Shown in pieces: positions 23,182 to 35,548 of a stretch of 64,000 bases of DNA. A program made the position numbers and the translations under genes. The notes beneath the pieces were generated by a model that saw only the letters and a list, made by a program, of their open reading frames with translations, had not been told where the DNA came from and ran no database searches. The stretch is from Cephalotus follicularis (Eukaryota > Streptophyta > Magnoliopsida > Oxalidales > Cephalotaceae). The DNA lies in NCBI GenBank assembly GCA_001972305.1, contig BDDD01001977.1:1-64000 (forward strand). Direction: 5' to 3'. Every line of letters begins with the position of its first letter. Positions within the stretch are counted from its first letter, which is position 1.

Positions 23182-26142
23182 ATGGCGACGAGGAACCGGA
23201 CTTTGATATACCGGAGGTACAGAGATGCTTTGAAGAGCGTTAGGGTTACAGCGAGCGCTCCGCCGGGACCGACGAGCTTCGCTGACGGTGGAGGTCCGGT
23301 GATAGAGATGGTGAGCGCTTCGCTTTTGAATCCGAATCGCAAGTACGCTCCCCTCAGTACCGAGGATCCCGGTAATTCAAGGTACGTAGATATACGTGTA
23401 TGTGTATGTTATTGTTGGCAATGAAGTTGTTTTAATTTTGTGTTATTTTGATTTTTTGGTTATAAATGTAAGTTCATATATTAGCTAAATTGAAGATATA
23501 GTTTTTTGTATTATTATTGTTATCAAATGTGCAAGAATTAATTGAATTCAAATGTTGATATTTATTGAGGAATGCTATTACCACAAGAGACTGCATTGTG
23601 AAAATATGAGTTTAAAATTGATAATTAAGGAAAGTGGCAGAATAGGGTGGACTTTCCATTTTAGATGCAGGTTCCAGGATTCTTGGAAAAGACTCTGTGG
23701 CACCAATGCGAGTTTAGGATAGTAAAATATATGTGATTTTAGGACTCTAGCATCATTTTTTTTTTTTTTTTGGTTAAAGAGGAACTCTCACTACTGGGTA
23801 GAAATAAACATTGGATACATGAGTGGGGCGGAGCTTAATGCATATAATTGCACACCCTGGAATTTTGTGATTTTTTTTCATAAATACTTTTTCTTATTTA
23901 TATATTTATTTTGTTTACTTAATTTGCATGTGTATTTTGCATACCCTTGTATAAAATTACACACCTTGAAAGAAAATACACATGCATATATGAATTTTGC
24001 ATACCATAAGATGACCATGAAGATCTGCCACCTACCAGCAAGAGCCATGTATTAAGTAGAAATGGGCTTTTCTTCCGATCTTGGGATTCAAAATATGTAG
24101 GAATTTGGCGAAGATTGAGGAATTAAACTTCCAAATATAGATAGATGTTTTGTTTTCTTCTCAATTTGGTCTTTCTCTCTTTTTCTGTATATTTCGTTGA
24201 CTTCTATTGTTTTAAAGTTCTATATTTGTGAAAAGAAAAATGGTTTTCTGGTGCAGTAAGGGTGCACTCACGGTCGGTCTACCACCAGCTTGGGTAGATG
24301 TATCTGAAGAAATAGCAGCCAATGTGCAACGTGTAAGGAAGAAAATGGCCGAGTTAGCTAAGGCTCATGCAAAGGCTTTGATGCCCTCATTTGGAGATGG
24401 TAAAGAAGATCAACAATTGATAGAGGCTCTAACCCAAGAGATTACTACTCTTTTGAAAAAATCAGAGAAGAGGTTACAGATACTTTCAGCATCCGGGCCT
24501 TCTGAGGATTCGAATGTTAGAAAAAATGTTCAGGTATGCCCTGATAGTAACGAGATCTCTTGGTGTTACGTACTTATCATTGCTTTTGTTTAATCAAGAA
24601 GGTAACAGGTGTGCCAATTGATAGATAGTGGTGCTGTTTACCTTAGCATGATTATGTAATAACCACTTTTTGGTATTAGCATTTTTTCTCTCTCTAATGG
24701 AATTGCATGCAAGTTCAATGGTCTATTCTTTTTCGCCATTTTTGCAAGAATAAGTTTCTTTTTTCCCTGCATCCATGCTCCTACACTGGAGGATAGAAAC
24801 CAGTGATCTGCTGCAAGTCTGGTGGTCTATTCGTGAATTATTTGGATTTCAGTGATTTTAAAAAATAGTATGTGTTAAAACATGTTTTATCAACAAGTGA
24901 CCCTTTCTGGCATATTGTTGCTAATTTTTGTTTGTATTTTTTGCAGCGCTCCCTTGCCACTGACCTTCAGAACCTGTCAATGGAGCTTCGTAAAAAACAA
25001 TCAGCTTATTTGAAGCGTCTGAGGCAGCAGAAAGAGGTATGCAAAGAATGTTCCCTTTTACTTAGTCAATGAGTTCTTAAATAATTGCATTATCACTAAG
25101 ACTCTTAGAACGTTGCATTTAAGATTTCTGGAATTCATCACAGGAGGCTTTTGCAGTTGTCATTTTCAGCCATGCATGGTTTAGTAGTCTGACAAGAAAC
25201 GCATAGCTCATTGCTTCCTCCTTTCTCTTAAATTTGACAGATCTCCTTTCGTTTATGACTATGTGTAGAACACTATCTTAAAAAGTATATGTTCCATGAT
25301 TGTCTTGTGATATTATACTGTGATGTAGGGTCCAGATGGAGTTGATTTAGAGATGAATCTAAATGGAAGTAGATCTAGAACAGAAGATGACGATTTGGAC
25401 AACATGGTATGCTGGATATATAAGAATCTTTGGCTGATATAATTCTGGGGGACTAAAATCACATTCACACTATCAACAACCAACTCTAATGTTATAAACC
25501 AAATGCTTTGCTTAGGTGTTTAGTGAGCATCAGATGGCAAAGCTGAAAAAAAGTGAGGCATTCACGGCAGAAAGGGAAAGAGAAATCCAACAGGTTATTG
25601 AAAGCTCTTTGTTCAGTATCGTTAATATTTCAAATTGACTTTTGCTGTTTTCTTAAATTAAAGAATGATATTCTGTATATTTATTTACTGGTGCAGGTAG
25701 TGGAATCAGTAAATGACCTTGCTCAGATTATGAAGGATCTGTCAGTACTAGTGATAGACCAGGTTAAAAGCAATTCCTTGTTGTAAATTCAGTGAACTTT
25801 CTTCCAATACTGAATCATTAGTTGAATCTCTATCCAAACAACAGGGCACGATTGTTGATAGAATAGACTACAACATCCAGAATGTTGCAACTACAGTCGA
25901 GGAGGGCCTGAAACAGCTGCAAAAGGTTAAGCGTCATTTCCTCGTTAATTATTGTATTTTATTATAGTTTCTTCTAAGCCTCTCTATCTCTAGTTTCTGC
26001 GAGTAATCTTGTGTCGGATTGGAGGGGCTTGCAGGCAGAGAGAACACAGAAGCAAGGTGGAATGGTGATGTGCGCTACAGTGCTTGTTATCATGTGCTTC
26101 GTCATGTTGGCCCTCCTAATCCTTAAAGAGATTCTCTTCTGA
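23182..26142 (+). CDS. SYP43: Qa-SNARE syntaxin of the SYP41/42/43 (Tlg2) type, eight exons
   Basis: Exons, all with GT-AG borders, are 23182-23381, 24257-24533, 24947-25036, 25329-25406, 25516-25593, 25697-25762, 25845-25925 and 26035-26142. Joined, they encode 325 residues, the usual length for plant SYP4 proteins. The N-terminus is MATRNRTLIYRRYRDALKSV; NPNRKYAPLSTEDPG and GLPPAWVDVSEEI follow. Residues 70-190 form the regulatory helical bundle. The SNARE motif spans about 232-295, with the zero-layer Gln at 263 (SVLVIDQGTIVDRID), and residues 299-320 are a C-terminal membrane anchor ending KEILF. In Arabidopsis SYP4 proteins act at the trans-Golgi network in secretory and vacuolar traffic. 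The subfamily is secure, but the choice among 41, 42 and 43 is not. No breaks are seen. Confidence 0.95.
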
Positions 26143-27172
26143 TCAATGAGCACAGTTATTTCCAGAATTTACTTACATATTTACTGTCATGCCCCTCTTC
26201 TGTGACCATTACACGGTCAGAGATGGTTATGTGCCATGGCTAGCAGAAACGGTGCGGGAATTTTGAATTGGCCCCGTTACTTATACAGATAATTTGACAG
26301 GTTTTTTTCTTTTCATTCCATTTTGTGAGATGGCAGTTATCCAAATTACGTAAGGAATGAATGCTGAGGAATGTATAGATAGAGCTATAATTGTAACTGT
26401 GCCTTTGGCAGGGACCTGTGACCGATTCTTTTGATTTACGCTGGAGTTCTTATGTCTTGTTTCCTCAATGCTCCTCACATGTTTGTTTGTATAATTTTTT
26501 CAGGTAATAAATGAAAATCTGTATTGCATTCAAGCTCAAGTATATCACAATTTTGTCTACTACAGTAATTTCGATCAACCTTATCGATAAAGTTTTTTGC
26601 ATAGATAGAGCTATCAAATATTTGTTTACCATAGTAACTTCGATCAAGTGGATGAATCTGTAATATTCTTCAATTTGTTTAATGTATTGTGCAATCCAAG
26701 GCCTGCTTGTTGTATTCTTGGGAATCCAATGTAAAACTGGATATTAAAATAAAAATATAAGGAAAAAGAGAAATCACTTCAGTGATCTGCTTAAATGAAA
26801 GAAGCTCCTGTCCGCTGTAAAAAGCTTAAAGTTTTCTGCTGGAAAGCAATAAAGTCTAAAAGCCAGCTCAACGAAACCCAATCCAAAAAACATCAGTGCA
26901 AATTTTCTTTTGGCAATTGTATATTGTAATGTACATTTTCTTCTGTTAAATGGCCGTTCACTCTATTCTGCAGCCTGGTGTGCACAGCCAAATGAGCGGC
27001 GTGGCTACCATCATCTCCAGCTTTCTTGTATACTACATAAAGATTTCACCTTAAATAGTCCTTACTATAACACAAGACGTGCTGACTGAGTAAATGATGG
27101 CTTAACATCTTATTGATAAGAAATGAGTTGAGAATTATAATAAATAGTACAGAAGCTTATAATTATCTCAAA
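26143..27172. other. Convergent 3' intergenic region between the SNARE and exonuclease genes
   Basis: This holds the 3' UTRs of two tail-to-tail genes. AATAAATG near 26505 is a plausible plus-strand poly(A) signal for the SNARE transcript. No coding sequence is seen in 26650-27170. Confidence 0.5.
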
Positions 27173-27469
27173 CTAGCTTGCATTCTTCTTTTTCTTCTTA
27201 AGGTTGATCAAATCTGAAGCTGTGAAAGATCTTTCTACAAGGCCAGAGAGAGCCAATTTGAGGTCAAAAGTCAGTCTCTGAAGAATTAATGACAATGTAT
27301 TCACATCAGATAAGGCTCTGTGAGCAGAACCGATTAATGGAATTCTATAGTGTTCACGTAGGGCTTGCAGGGAGGTTCTGGAGGGAATTTTTGATCCCGT
27401 TCCTAATAAACAGCATTACAATCAAGTTTTCAGTATATCCAAAACCACAACAAGTTATAGACAATCTCT

Positions 27470-27527
<58 letters not shown>

Positions 27528-30500
27528 GAGTGAGAGTGAGAGACACCTCCAGATTTTATCAATTCACGTGCCAGAGAAAGTGTATCTACAAACAGCCAGT
27601 TTGGAGGAATTTCATAGGAGCAACGGCTAAATTCCTTAATCAGAAAGGGTACATCAAAAGTCCGAGCATTATGAGCCACCCACAATATGAAACCCTCAGG
27701 TTTCTGACGACTTTCAACATACTGCAGTAATATTGGTATCAGGTCTTCCATCCTATCAGTTCGGACAACAGTTATATAAGAATAGATCATCTTATTAGTC
27801 ATTAATATTCATCCCTGAACAACAGTGACACATTAAAACTGGTTAAATAAATGAAGTAACTGAAAGAAAAGAAACACTAAAATATACCTACTAACTAGTA
27901 AAATGGTTAGACAACAATGATGATCACACCTTCATGTTGTGACGACCAGAATTCCCTTTTGTACTGTTCATGCATACATCGTACCGTATTGTACCGTTTT
28001 GGACCGTACTGAACTGTTTTGAATTGAGGTATTCTAATACCTATTGATATTGTATTGATCGCATGCATGTATAGCTGGGATTTTGGGCCAAGTTTCGGAG
28101 AGTTGATCGAATTGACTATATAAGTCAATTCTTTCTCTCCTTACTCTCATATTTCCCATTCTCTTTCTCTCTCTCTCCCTCTTGCTGGCAGCCTCCATAT
28201 TCCACCATTGCAGCCCCGGATTTGCATCTCCTTTGACAAGAACAATGATTGCAAGGAGTGGATTGGTGATTAAACGACATAGCAACCGATTGAGTGATTG
28301 GAAGCTCAACTTTTGAAGCTTCAGTGATAGGTAGGACTTCTTTATTGAATTGCCTATTGCTTTATTGATTGATTGACTGAATTGCATGATTGATTGAGTG
28401 ATTGAATTGAGTGATTGAGGTTTTTAGGGTTTATAACTAATCCTTGACCTAATTGTTAATTAAAGGATTGAAATTGAATTTGGAAGGTTGTAACTAGTCT
28501 TACTAACCTCAAATGATTAATTGTAAACTTTGATTTTCAAAGAATGGCTTTAAATTGGATTTTGACTTGAGATTGGCCCCATTTTCTGCCTAAAAATCGA
28601 CTATGCCCGGGAAAGACATCGACCCTTAGCCCAAAAACGTCGATGTCTTTTTCATCTGAGTGCTATATCCTTGATTCTGCAGCAAAGACATCGACGTCTT
28701 TCAAAGACGTCGACGTCTTTGCCTCGAGATGTCTCTTCCCTGGAAAGACATCGATGACGAGCATCGATGCGCATTCTCAGGCTGTTTTTATTGAAAAGTG
28801 TCGACGCCTTTCTCCAATGACGTCGACGTCTTTGGCCAGTTCCCTACATAAATAGGGAAAGACATCGACGTCTTTCCACCGTTTTAAAGAGGAGTCGATG
28901 TCTTTCACCAAAGACATCGACGCCTAATGTACTGGAAGGATTTTTTAACTGTTTTAAAGCTAGTTTTCCACTTCTTTTCACATCGCCACTTGACCGGAGC
29001 CTCACTTGAGGTGTTCAAGTTTTTGAAAACAGTTTTAATGATTGCATTGACCGATTGATTGCTTGAGTCATGAGTGTTGCTGTGAGTCTAAGTCGGTAAA
29101 ATGGACGCACGTTCCCATCCCTCCATTAGGCACCACTACTTATCGGCTTTGCTTCGACGTTGTATGGATACATTGATCGATTGCTTGTGCCATGAGTGTC
29201 GTTGTGAGTCTAAGTCGGTACGATGGACGCACGTTCCCATTTCTCCATTGGACACCACCACTTATTGACTTTAAATATTGTATTAACTCGATTGATTGAT
29301 TGATTGTATTATATGGATCCTATAGAGCGACATTGTGGTTTACGTCGGCATGTTAGGTCGACTTTGTCCACCTATTCCATCGATCGTTTCTTGTATTGTA
29401 TTGTCTTGCTGACGAGCATGTGCTGACGAGCACGATTGATTGACGATTGACGCTCGCTGAGGGCCATAGCTCCCTAACGGCATCAGTAGCTCCCTCAGTT
29501 GTAGCTCATCGAGATTGTATTGACCCAGCCATAGGCTGCAAGATCTATGTGTTCCAGACCTGATCAGTTTGAGAACCGTAGATAGATCTCCCACCTTTTT
29601 TGAAGGACTACCTTCCGTGGGATTGATCACTGCTAACTGATTGACACTGAATTGACATCGGTCGCACGCTCTATAGGATATTGATTAATTGATTGGGTGT
29701 TTCATACACCGCCATTGAGTGTCTGCCATTGATTGATTGTTTGTTATAGATCCTATCCGTATGCTCTGTTATGGGCCACTGTCATACGGGTAGTCTGATC
29801 GCCAATTGTACATGTACATTTGCCATGTCATGCATTGATATTGTACACCGCACATTGATATTGTATTGAATGTCACCGATATTGCACATTGTACATGCAT
29901 GCATGCTGCATGGGGTTTCTGCTTAGCCAGTGTGGCTAACCTCATCCTTCGGGGTGGGGCTGTGTTGAACCTTTGTGTGCGGCATAGATAGGGCAGCAGG
30001 TAGCAGCGGACAGAATGACTAAAGACTCGATTGATCGCATGACTGCTTGGGTACCGCAAGGCTGGTTATGAGATTGTAGTGAAGTTTGGGATGTACTGTA
30101 TTGTAATACTGTATTGAAGGATTGATAATGTATTGTAAAAAGACTAGTATTGTAAAAGATTTGCATTGTACTGTATGGATGGATTGTATAATATCTTCAA
30201 CAAGTGTTATGTTTTGCAAAGTTTTAAGTTTTCCGCATTTTTTATATTGCTAGTCCCGACCATTGTATTGTGTATTGGATTGAGAGTAATGCCACGTGTC
30301 CGCCCTGCGGGCACGGGGTGTTACACATGTTACACACAGGAGTAATGAATTTGAATGTCTTTCTTCCGATCAATTCAAAATAATCCAATGTCAACTGCTC
30401 TACTCTAATTAATAGGTTTTTTTATAGTACCCAATGATGGCAACAAAAAATGGTCTCAAGAAGTGATCACTGATCAGCTAAATAGGTATCAGTCATCACA

Positions 30501-30688
30501 AAAATCATTGTCGAAGACTATTTATATCTAAGATTATAGAACCTTCGAGTTTATTTTATATAAATCTTTGGATAGTGAAACAACTGTAAAGTTTCATTTT
30601 CAAGTTCAGAAATCTTTTTCTGAAAACCATATATGCTGGTACCAACTAAATAGCTGTAATCATTGTCATTCCTAAAGTAGCAAACAAG

Positions 30689-30724
<36 letters not shown>

Positions 30725-31592
30725 CATCATTATCAACTTCAAAGAGGTTTTTGGAAATATAAAAATTTGTGATGCTGGGAAATCAAACTCTAATTAAGTA
30801 ATGGAGAAACAAGTAGCAAACCACAGATAACTTCGAGAAGCAAAGCAAAAGGCAACACATAGTTATTTCGGTAAATACTTGGGCCATCTATAAAGAGAGT
30901 TTTTAATTTTATGGTTTATTTCCTAATTAGAGGAGCGATTCAGGAAGATACCTTGGAATATCAGGTCTGCAGACCATGTTAGTAGTGATGCCGTGGACAT
31001 GTGCATTTGGAACATATCGCTCGGGGTTCACCAGGGTCTGGAAAGTGCTGTTGTTGCCACCCAGGAGATCTTGAAGTGCAATCTCAATGATTCGCTCATT
31101 CTCTCTGCTAAGGCCTGTAGTCTCAATATCAAAAACAATGACGGTCATAACGCTGGCCAAGTCTTTCATCTCAGTAATGTTATGCTGAATGTCACACAAT
31201 TGAACTTTGGGGAAATCAATTATTTCTGTCCTATTTAAATTTATCGTAGCACTTGTTGAAATTGCTCCATCCAAAAATTCATTCTTGATGTCAGTCAGTT
31301 TACCGCCCTGAGTGGTTTTACTTCTTCCTTCTGTTTTTGTTGACACAGTTCTTCTACTCCACCCCTTACTGTGTCGTCCTTTAAGGCCATAGTTTTGAGA
31401 ACTTAATAACTTAAAGCTAGAATTGTGTCCACCTGACCCACTTAAACCGTGATAATTTTCCCAATAAAAATTAGCCAAGGAACAAAATCTGCCTCTGGGA
31501 AATTGCAAGATTGAAATGCACATGGGAACTGTTCTCATTAGAAGGCGAGAGCTATAGAAGAATGAGATTCTAACTGGCCAAGCATCCCACAT
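27173..31592 (-). CDS. DPD1: Organelle DEDDh 3'-5' exonuclease, DPD1 type, three coding exons
   Basis: Coding exons (minus) are 30952-31592, 27547-27752 and 27173-27402, phases matching, for 358 residues. The exonuclease domain begins at about residue 150. ExoI is VFDIETTG (Asp155, Glu157), ExoII is AHNARTFDVPFL (Asp247) and ExoIII is HRALSD (His310, Asp315), giving all DEDDh residues. The 140 residues before it are Ser/Arg-rich with few acids, consistent with an organelle targeting peptide. A second Met at residue 19 could be the start. DPD1 in Arabidopsis degrades organelle DNA in pollen and ageing leaves. The domain family is certain and the DPD1 name is by resemblance of the flanking sequence. 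The 3.2-kb intron holds a solo LTR and the last intron a simple repeat. Confidence 0.9.
27470..27541. repeat. (TG)n(AG)n microsatellite in the last intron of the exonuclease gene
   Basis: A run of TG dinucleotides passes directly into AG dinucleotides and then GTGAGA units. It fills half of the 144-base intron 27403-27546, ending within a few bases of the 5' splice site (on the minus strand the intron begins GTGTCTCTC). Confidence 0.95.
27938..30325 (+). repeat. Solo LTR of element family C inside the exonuclease intron
   Basis: This is 2388 bases from TGTGACGACC to GGGTGTTACA, matching both LTRs of element C but in the opposite orientation. It is flanked by perfect CATGT duplications (27933-27937 and 30326-30330). 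No internal sequence remains, so it is a solo LTR from recombination between two LTRs. The GTCGAC palindrome array is at 28610-28925. Relative to the host gene, the LTR is antisense. Confidence 0.95.
30692..30722. repeat. (GA)n microsatellite in the exonuclease intron
   Basis: About fifteen GA units lie in the large intron, outside the solo LTR. Confidence 0.95.
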
Positions 31593-33060
31593 TACCCAAA
31601 ATAAGCTTCAAGCTGAAAATGAAAAAAGAACAGATTTTGTGGTAAAAGATTAGTTACCTATTAGATATGGCATCCACCATCAATGAAATATTGCAGTTTA
31701 ATCAATAGCATACAACACATAAACATCTGCATTTAAACTACCTTAAATGTCGATCTTAACATCATAAAATCAGCATCCACACTCTTTCCAAAGTATGAAT
31801 TAACTACCACTTCTTTGTTATTTTGCCAGTCCTTGCATATTATATTGCAAATGTTCTTCTCAATCACTATACACAAACACCCAAAGACAGTCTAAGAGAA
31901 ATATCAAACACCAACAACCTATTTGGCTCTCACTAAACCTGACAAAAGTAACAACAAGTAAAGAAGAAGAATACAACAAGACAAAATAAAAAATATACAT
32001 AAAATTACAATAGATGTGTCTAGAAAGTGAAATTTACAATCTTCCACAAATTATTCCACCATCTAATTCCATCCACCATCATCAATTAACTACAAATGTA
32101 TAAATATTTCTTCAGTAACTGAATTCCAAAACTATAAGTAAAGGGAAAAGAAAATCATCTTAATAGTCCTCCTATAAGCTAAAGTTCAGAAGAAAAGGTG
32201 GAAAGATATCATTACTTTTAAACCAAAATCCTTCTCTCCTTGAGAATTGATAAAACAAAACTTTTACCCAAATGAGGCTTCATTCAACAACGTGAACAGA
32301 ATGAGGTGAAAAATCCACTTTCAAGAGAACAAAACAAGAAGACATAGCACATAGAAATCAAAATTCATTTCTTTAGTTTAGACTGCTCAACAAACAAAGA
32401 GAGAATTAAGGAAAATCATTATATTTATAAATCCAGTTGAAAGTTCGACGAACAATATATGGTTATCAAGCATCGAACTTTAGTGATTATTATATAACTA
32501 ACTAAGTAAACACATTTAACATTTCTAAGCCAAATCTAATCACAAAATGCCAATTAGCCATCAAGCTCGTAATCGCAATCACAAGAAACCCAATTGATAT
32601 AATTATAAGAAAACACAAGCAACCCGTTAAATCAAATGACACAAAAATCATTAATGCACATTTAAATATATAAACATCTATTACCAATTAAAAAAGGGTA
32701 CTGTCTTTCAATATGTAGCATCTAATAAAAGCACACAATTCAGCTTCAATAGAATGGCTCAGGATGAACGCTGGTGGCATGCCTAACAAATGCAAGTCGG
32801 AGGGGAAGAATAGTGATTTTGAGTTCGTATTGTATGGAATGCCAGAAGAATAAGAGGAAGCATAAATTTTAAAACTCTCGCCTATTTTCTTTCGCTTTCT
32901 CATATACCAAACAAGCAATGCTTAGAGAGAGAGGGAGAGAGAGGGATACCTTTGCGTGCAGTTAGTGAATTGAAATGAGAATAACAAAAAAGCAGCAAAT
33001 CCGAAATGAATACTTAAATGGAGAGTTAGTATTATTATGTGGAGAGAGCTATAATTAAAA
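31593..33060 (-). other. Probable 5' UTR with a large leader intron, exonuclease gene
   Basis: On the minus strand a consensus acceptor (TTTTCAG) ends at 31613, and 20 bases of leader precede the ATG at 31592. A matching donor, AAAG followed by GTATCC, lies at 32950/32949, beside a GA-rich tract (32925-32945). This suggests a non-coding first exon at about 32950-33060 and a 1.3-kb leader intron, and otherwise nothing is recognised in 31650-32900. It is inferred from splice signals only. Confidence 0.45.
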
Positions 33061-33250
33061 AGATTCACAGAGGGAAAACGGAAATGGAAGAACTAGCTAT
33101 GCTTTGGAGTTTTTAAAGGAAGAGAAAATAAGGGAGTTTTTAAATGATTAAAAAGGAGAAAAGATAACATAAGTATTTATTTTAATTTTATTTGAAAGTT
33201 TAGAAAGAAAAAAAAAATTAAATAATTTATGTTTGATTAAATGATGAAAA
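33061..33250. other. Short gap between exonuclease gene and Copia element
   Basis: AT-rich sequence that probably contains the exonuclease promoter. The Copia 3' end may extend into it, and the LTR border could not be fixed. Confidence 0.4.
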
Positions 33251-33412
33251 AAATAAAATATTAATACTCCCCCTTGAATTTCTATTCCACTGCCTCGTTA
33301 AAACTTTGCTAGGAAAAATCCATTGGGATAAAAACATTTGCGAAGGAAAAAGAGTACAGTCTCCCCCTGAAACAAAACTTCACAAGTTCTTGTACTGTAT
33401 TAATGAAGATCT
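33250..33412 (-). mobile_element. Copia 3' untranslated end with polypurine tracts
   Basis: On the minus strand the region after RNase H has CAGGGGGAGACTG and, further on, ACGAGGCAGTGGAATAG and CAAGGGGGAG, features common just before the 3' LTR of plant Copia elements. The 3' LTR itself is not clearly recognised after 33262. Confidence 0.6.
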
Positions 33413-35548
33413 TTAATCTGACGCATTCCAATATCGATCACCCTTGATATATCCTCCTTTGAGTTGTGTGATGCAAACAGCATTATCTTCATATATTACA
33501 GTGGGATTATTTCTAATCGAAGATAGTCCACATGATTCTTGTATATGTTGAATCATTGATCTTAACCATATACATTCTCGGCTTGCTTTATGAATTGCAA
33601 GGATCTCTGAATGATTCGAAGAAGTTGCTGTCATTGTCTGTTTTGTTGATCGCCATGATATAGCAGTGTCACAAAAGGTAAAGATATAACCGGTTTGTGA
33701 TCTTGCTTTATGTGAATCAGACAAGTATCCAGCATCAGCATATCCAATTAATGTTGATTTTGTGCCCATTGGATAAAATAGACTCATATCAGTGCTTCCA
33801 CGCAAATAGCGCATTATGTGCTTAATCTCATTCCAGTGCCTTCTTGTTGGTGTAGAACTATACCTTGCTAGTAAATTGATAGAGAATGCAATATCAGGTC
33901 TTGTGCAATTTGCAAGATACAATAGTGCTCCAATTACGCTAAGATAAGGAACTTCAGGTCCAAGGGTTTCTTCTCCTTCTTCTTGAGGACGAAATGGATC
34001 CTTCTTGACATCAAGAGATCGAACTACCATTGGAGTCCTTAGAGGATAAGATTTGTCCATGTTGAATCGACTAAGAACATTTTCAGTGTATGTGGATTGA
34101 TGGATGAAGATCCCAGATGATATGTGCTCCACCTGTATACCAAGACAAAATTTTGTTTTTTCAAGATATTTCATTTCAAACTCACCTTTTAAATAGGTTG
34201 CAGTCTTTGTAAGTTCTTCAGAAGTACCTACAAGATTTAAGTCATCAACATATACTGTAATAATAGCAAATCCATCGTTAGATTTTTTGATAAAAATACA
34301 TGGACGTATTTGATCATTTGTATACCCTTCTTTGATTAAATATTCACTTAGTCGATTATACCACATTCGACCAGATTGTTTCAATCCATACAACGAACAT
34401 TGTAGCTTAATTGAATACATGTGGCGAGATTTGTTCGATTCAGGAACTTTAAATTCATCAGGAATTCTCATATATATGTCACTATCAAGTGACCCATATA
34501 AGTATGTTGTTACTACGTCCATAAGACGAGTTTCAAGTCCGTTTGAAGCAGCCATACTAATTAGGAGTCGAAAAGTGATTCCATCCATAACTGGAGAATA
34601 TGTTTCCTGGTAATCAATACATGGTCTCTGTGAGAAACCTTGAGCTACAAGTCTTGCTTTGTATATCACAATTTCATTTTTCTCATTTCGTTTTTGAACA
34701 AATATCCATCTGAACCCGACAGGGGTTACACAATTTGGTGTTTGAATTATTGGTCCAAATACCTCTCTTTTGGACAAAGATTGCAACTCTGCTTGTGTTG
34801 CATTTTTCCATTTTGGCCAATCATTTCTTCGTTAACATTGTTCAACACTTTGTGGTTCAGGATCCATAATAGGATTTGTAATATCCAATTCAACGACATA
34901 GGCAAACTTGTCATTAACTATAATCTCATCTCGATTCCATATTTGTTCATTATGCGCATAATTAATCGAGACTTCTTGATTTTGAAATCCCACAACCTCT
35001 TCAAGGCTTTGTACTCTCTTTGGAGTCAATGCGGGTTCTGGAAATAACACATTATCTTGTGTTAATACTATTTCAGGGTTTTGTACACCACCCTTATTTG
35101 CCTTTCGTTTTCGTGACACAATATCTTTAGCACCAATTGGTCTACCACGTTTCAACTGTGGTTTAGACTTCAATATATCGATTGAGCTTTCACTAGCTTT
35201 AGATATATCAATTCTTGCTGGAGCATTCACAGCTGGTATATAAGATTTCACCACTTTTTGAGCATCATTAAATGCATCTAGCATTTGATTAGCAATATTT
35301 TACAAATTAATGATCCTTTGAACGTGTAGTTCACATTCATTTATACGTCGATCAAAACTATGTAATCTTGATGCTTTCCATGAATTTTCATTTTCATTTT
35401 TCAATAAAATCTTGTCTCCCCCTAACACTGGGAAAACCAATTCATCAAAATGACAGTCTGCATAACGTGCAGTAAACATGTCACCTGTTAATGGCTCAAG
35501 ATACCTTATAATTGATGGAGAATCAAATCCCACATAAACGCCAAGTCT
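33413..35548 (-). pseudogene. Copia polyprotein fragment: integrase tail, RT, RNase H
   Basis: Minus-strand order: the integrase C-terminal region (35300-35548, GVYVGFDSPSIIRYLEP and FTARYADCHFDE), a linker with a basic KRGRPIGAKDIVSRKRKA stretch (34832-35284), then an open 457-residue frame (33413-34786). That frame has Copia RT blocks GFRWIFVQKRN, KARLVAQGFSQRP, YSPVMDGITFRLL, QCSLYGLKQSGRMWYNRL and the catalytic ITVYVDDLN, followed by Copia RNase H with SRQTGYIFTF-like and WRSTKQTMTATSSNHSE blocks. A stop near 34831 separates linker and RT. The usual TKHI end of RNase H is replaced, so the end is damaged. Gag from the same element is at 41270-42346. Confidence 0.9.
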
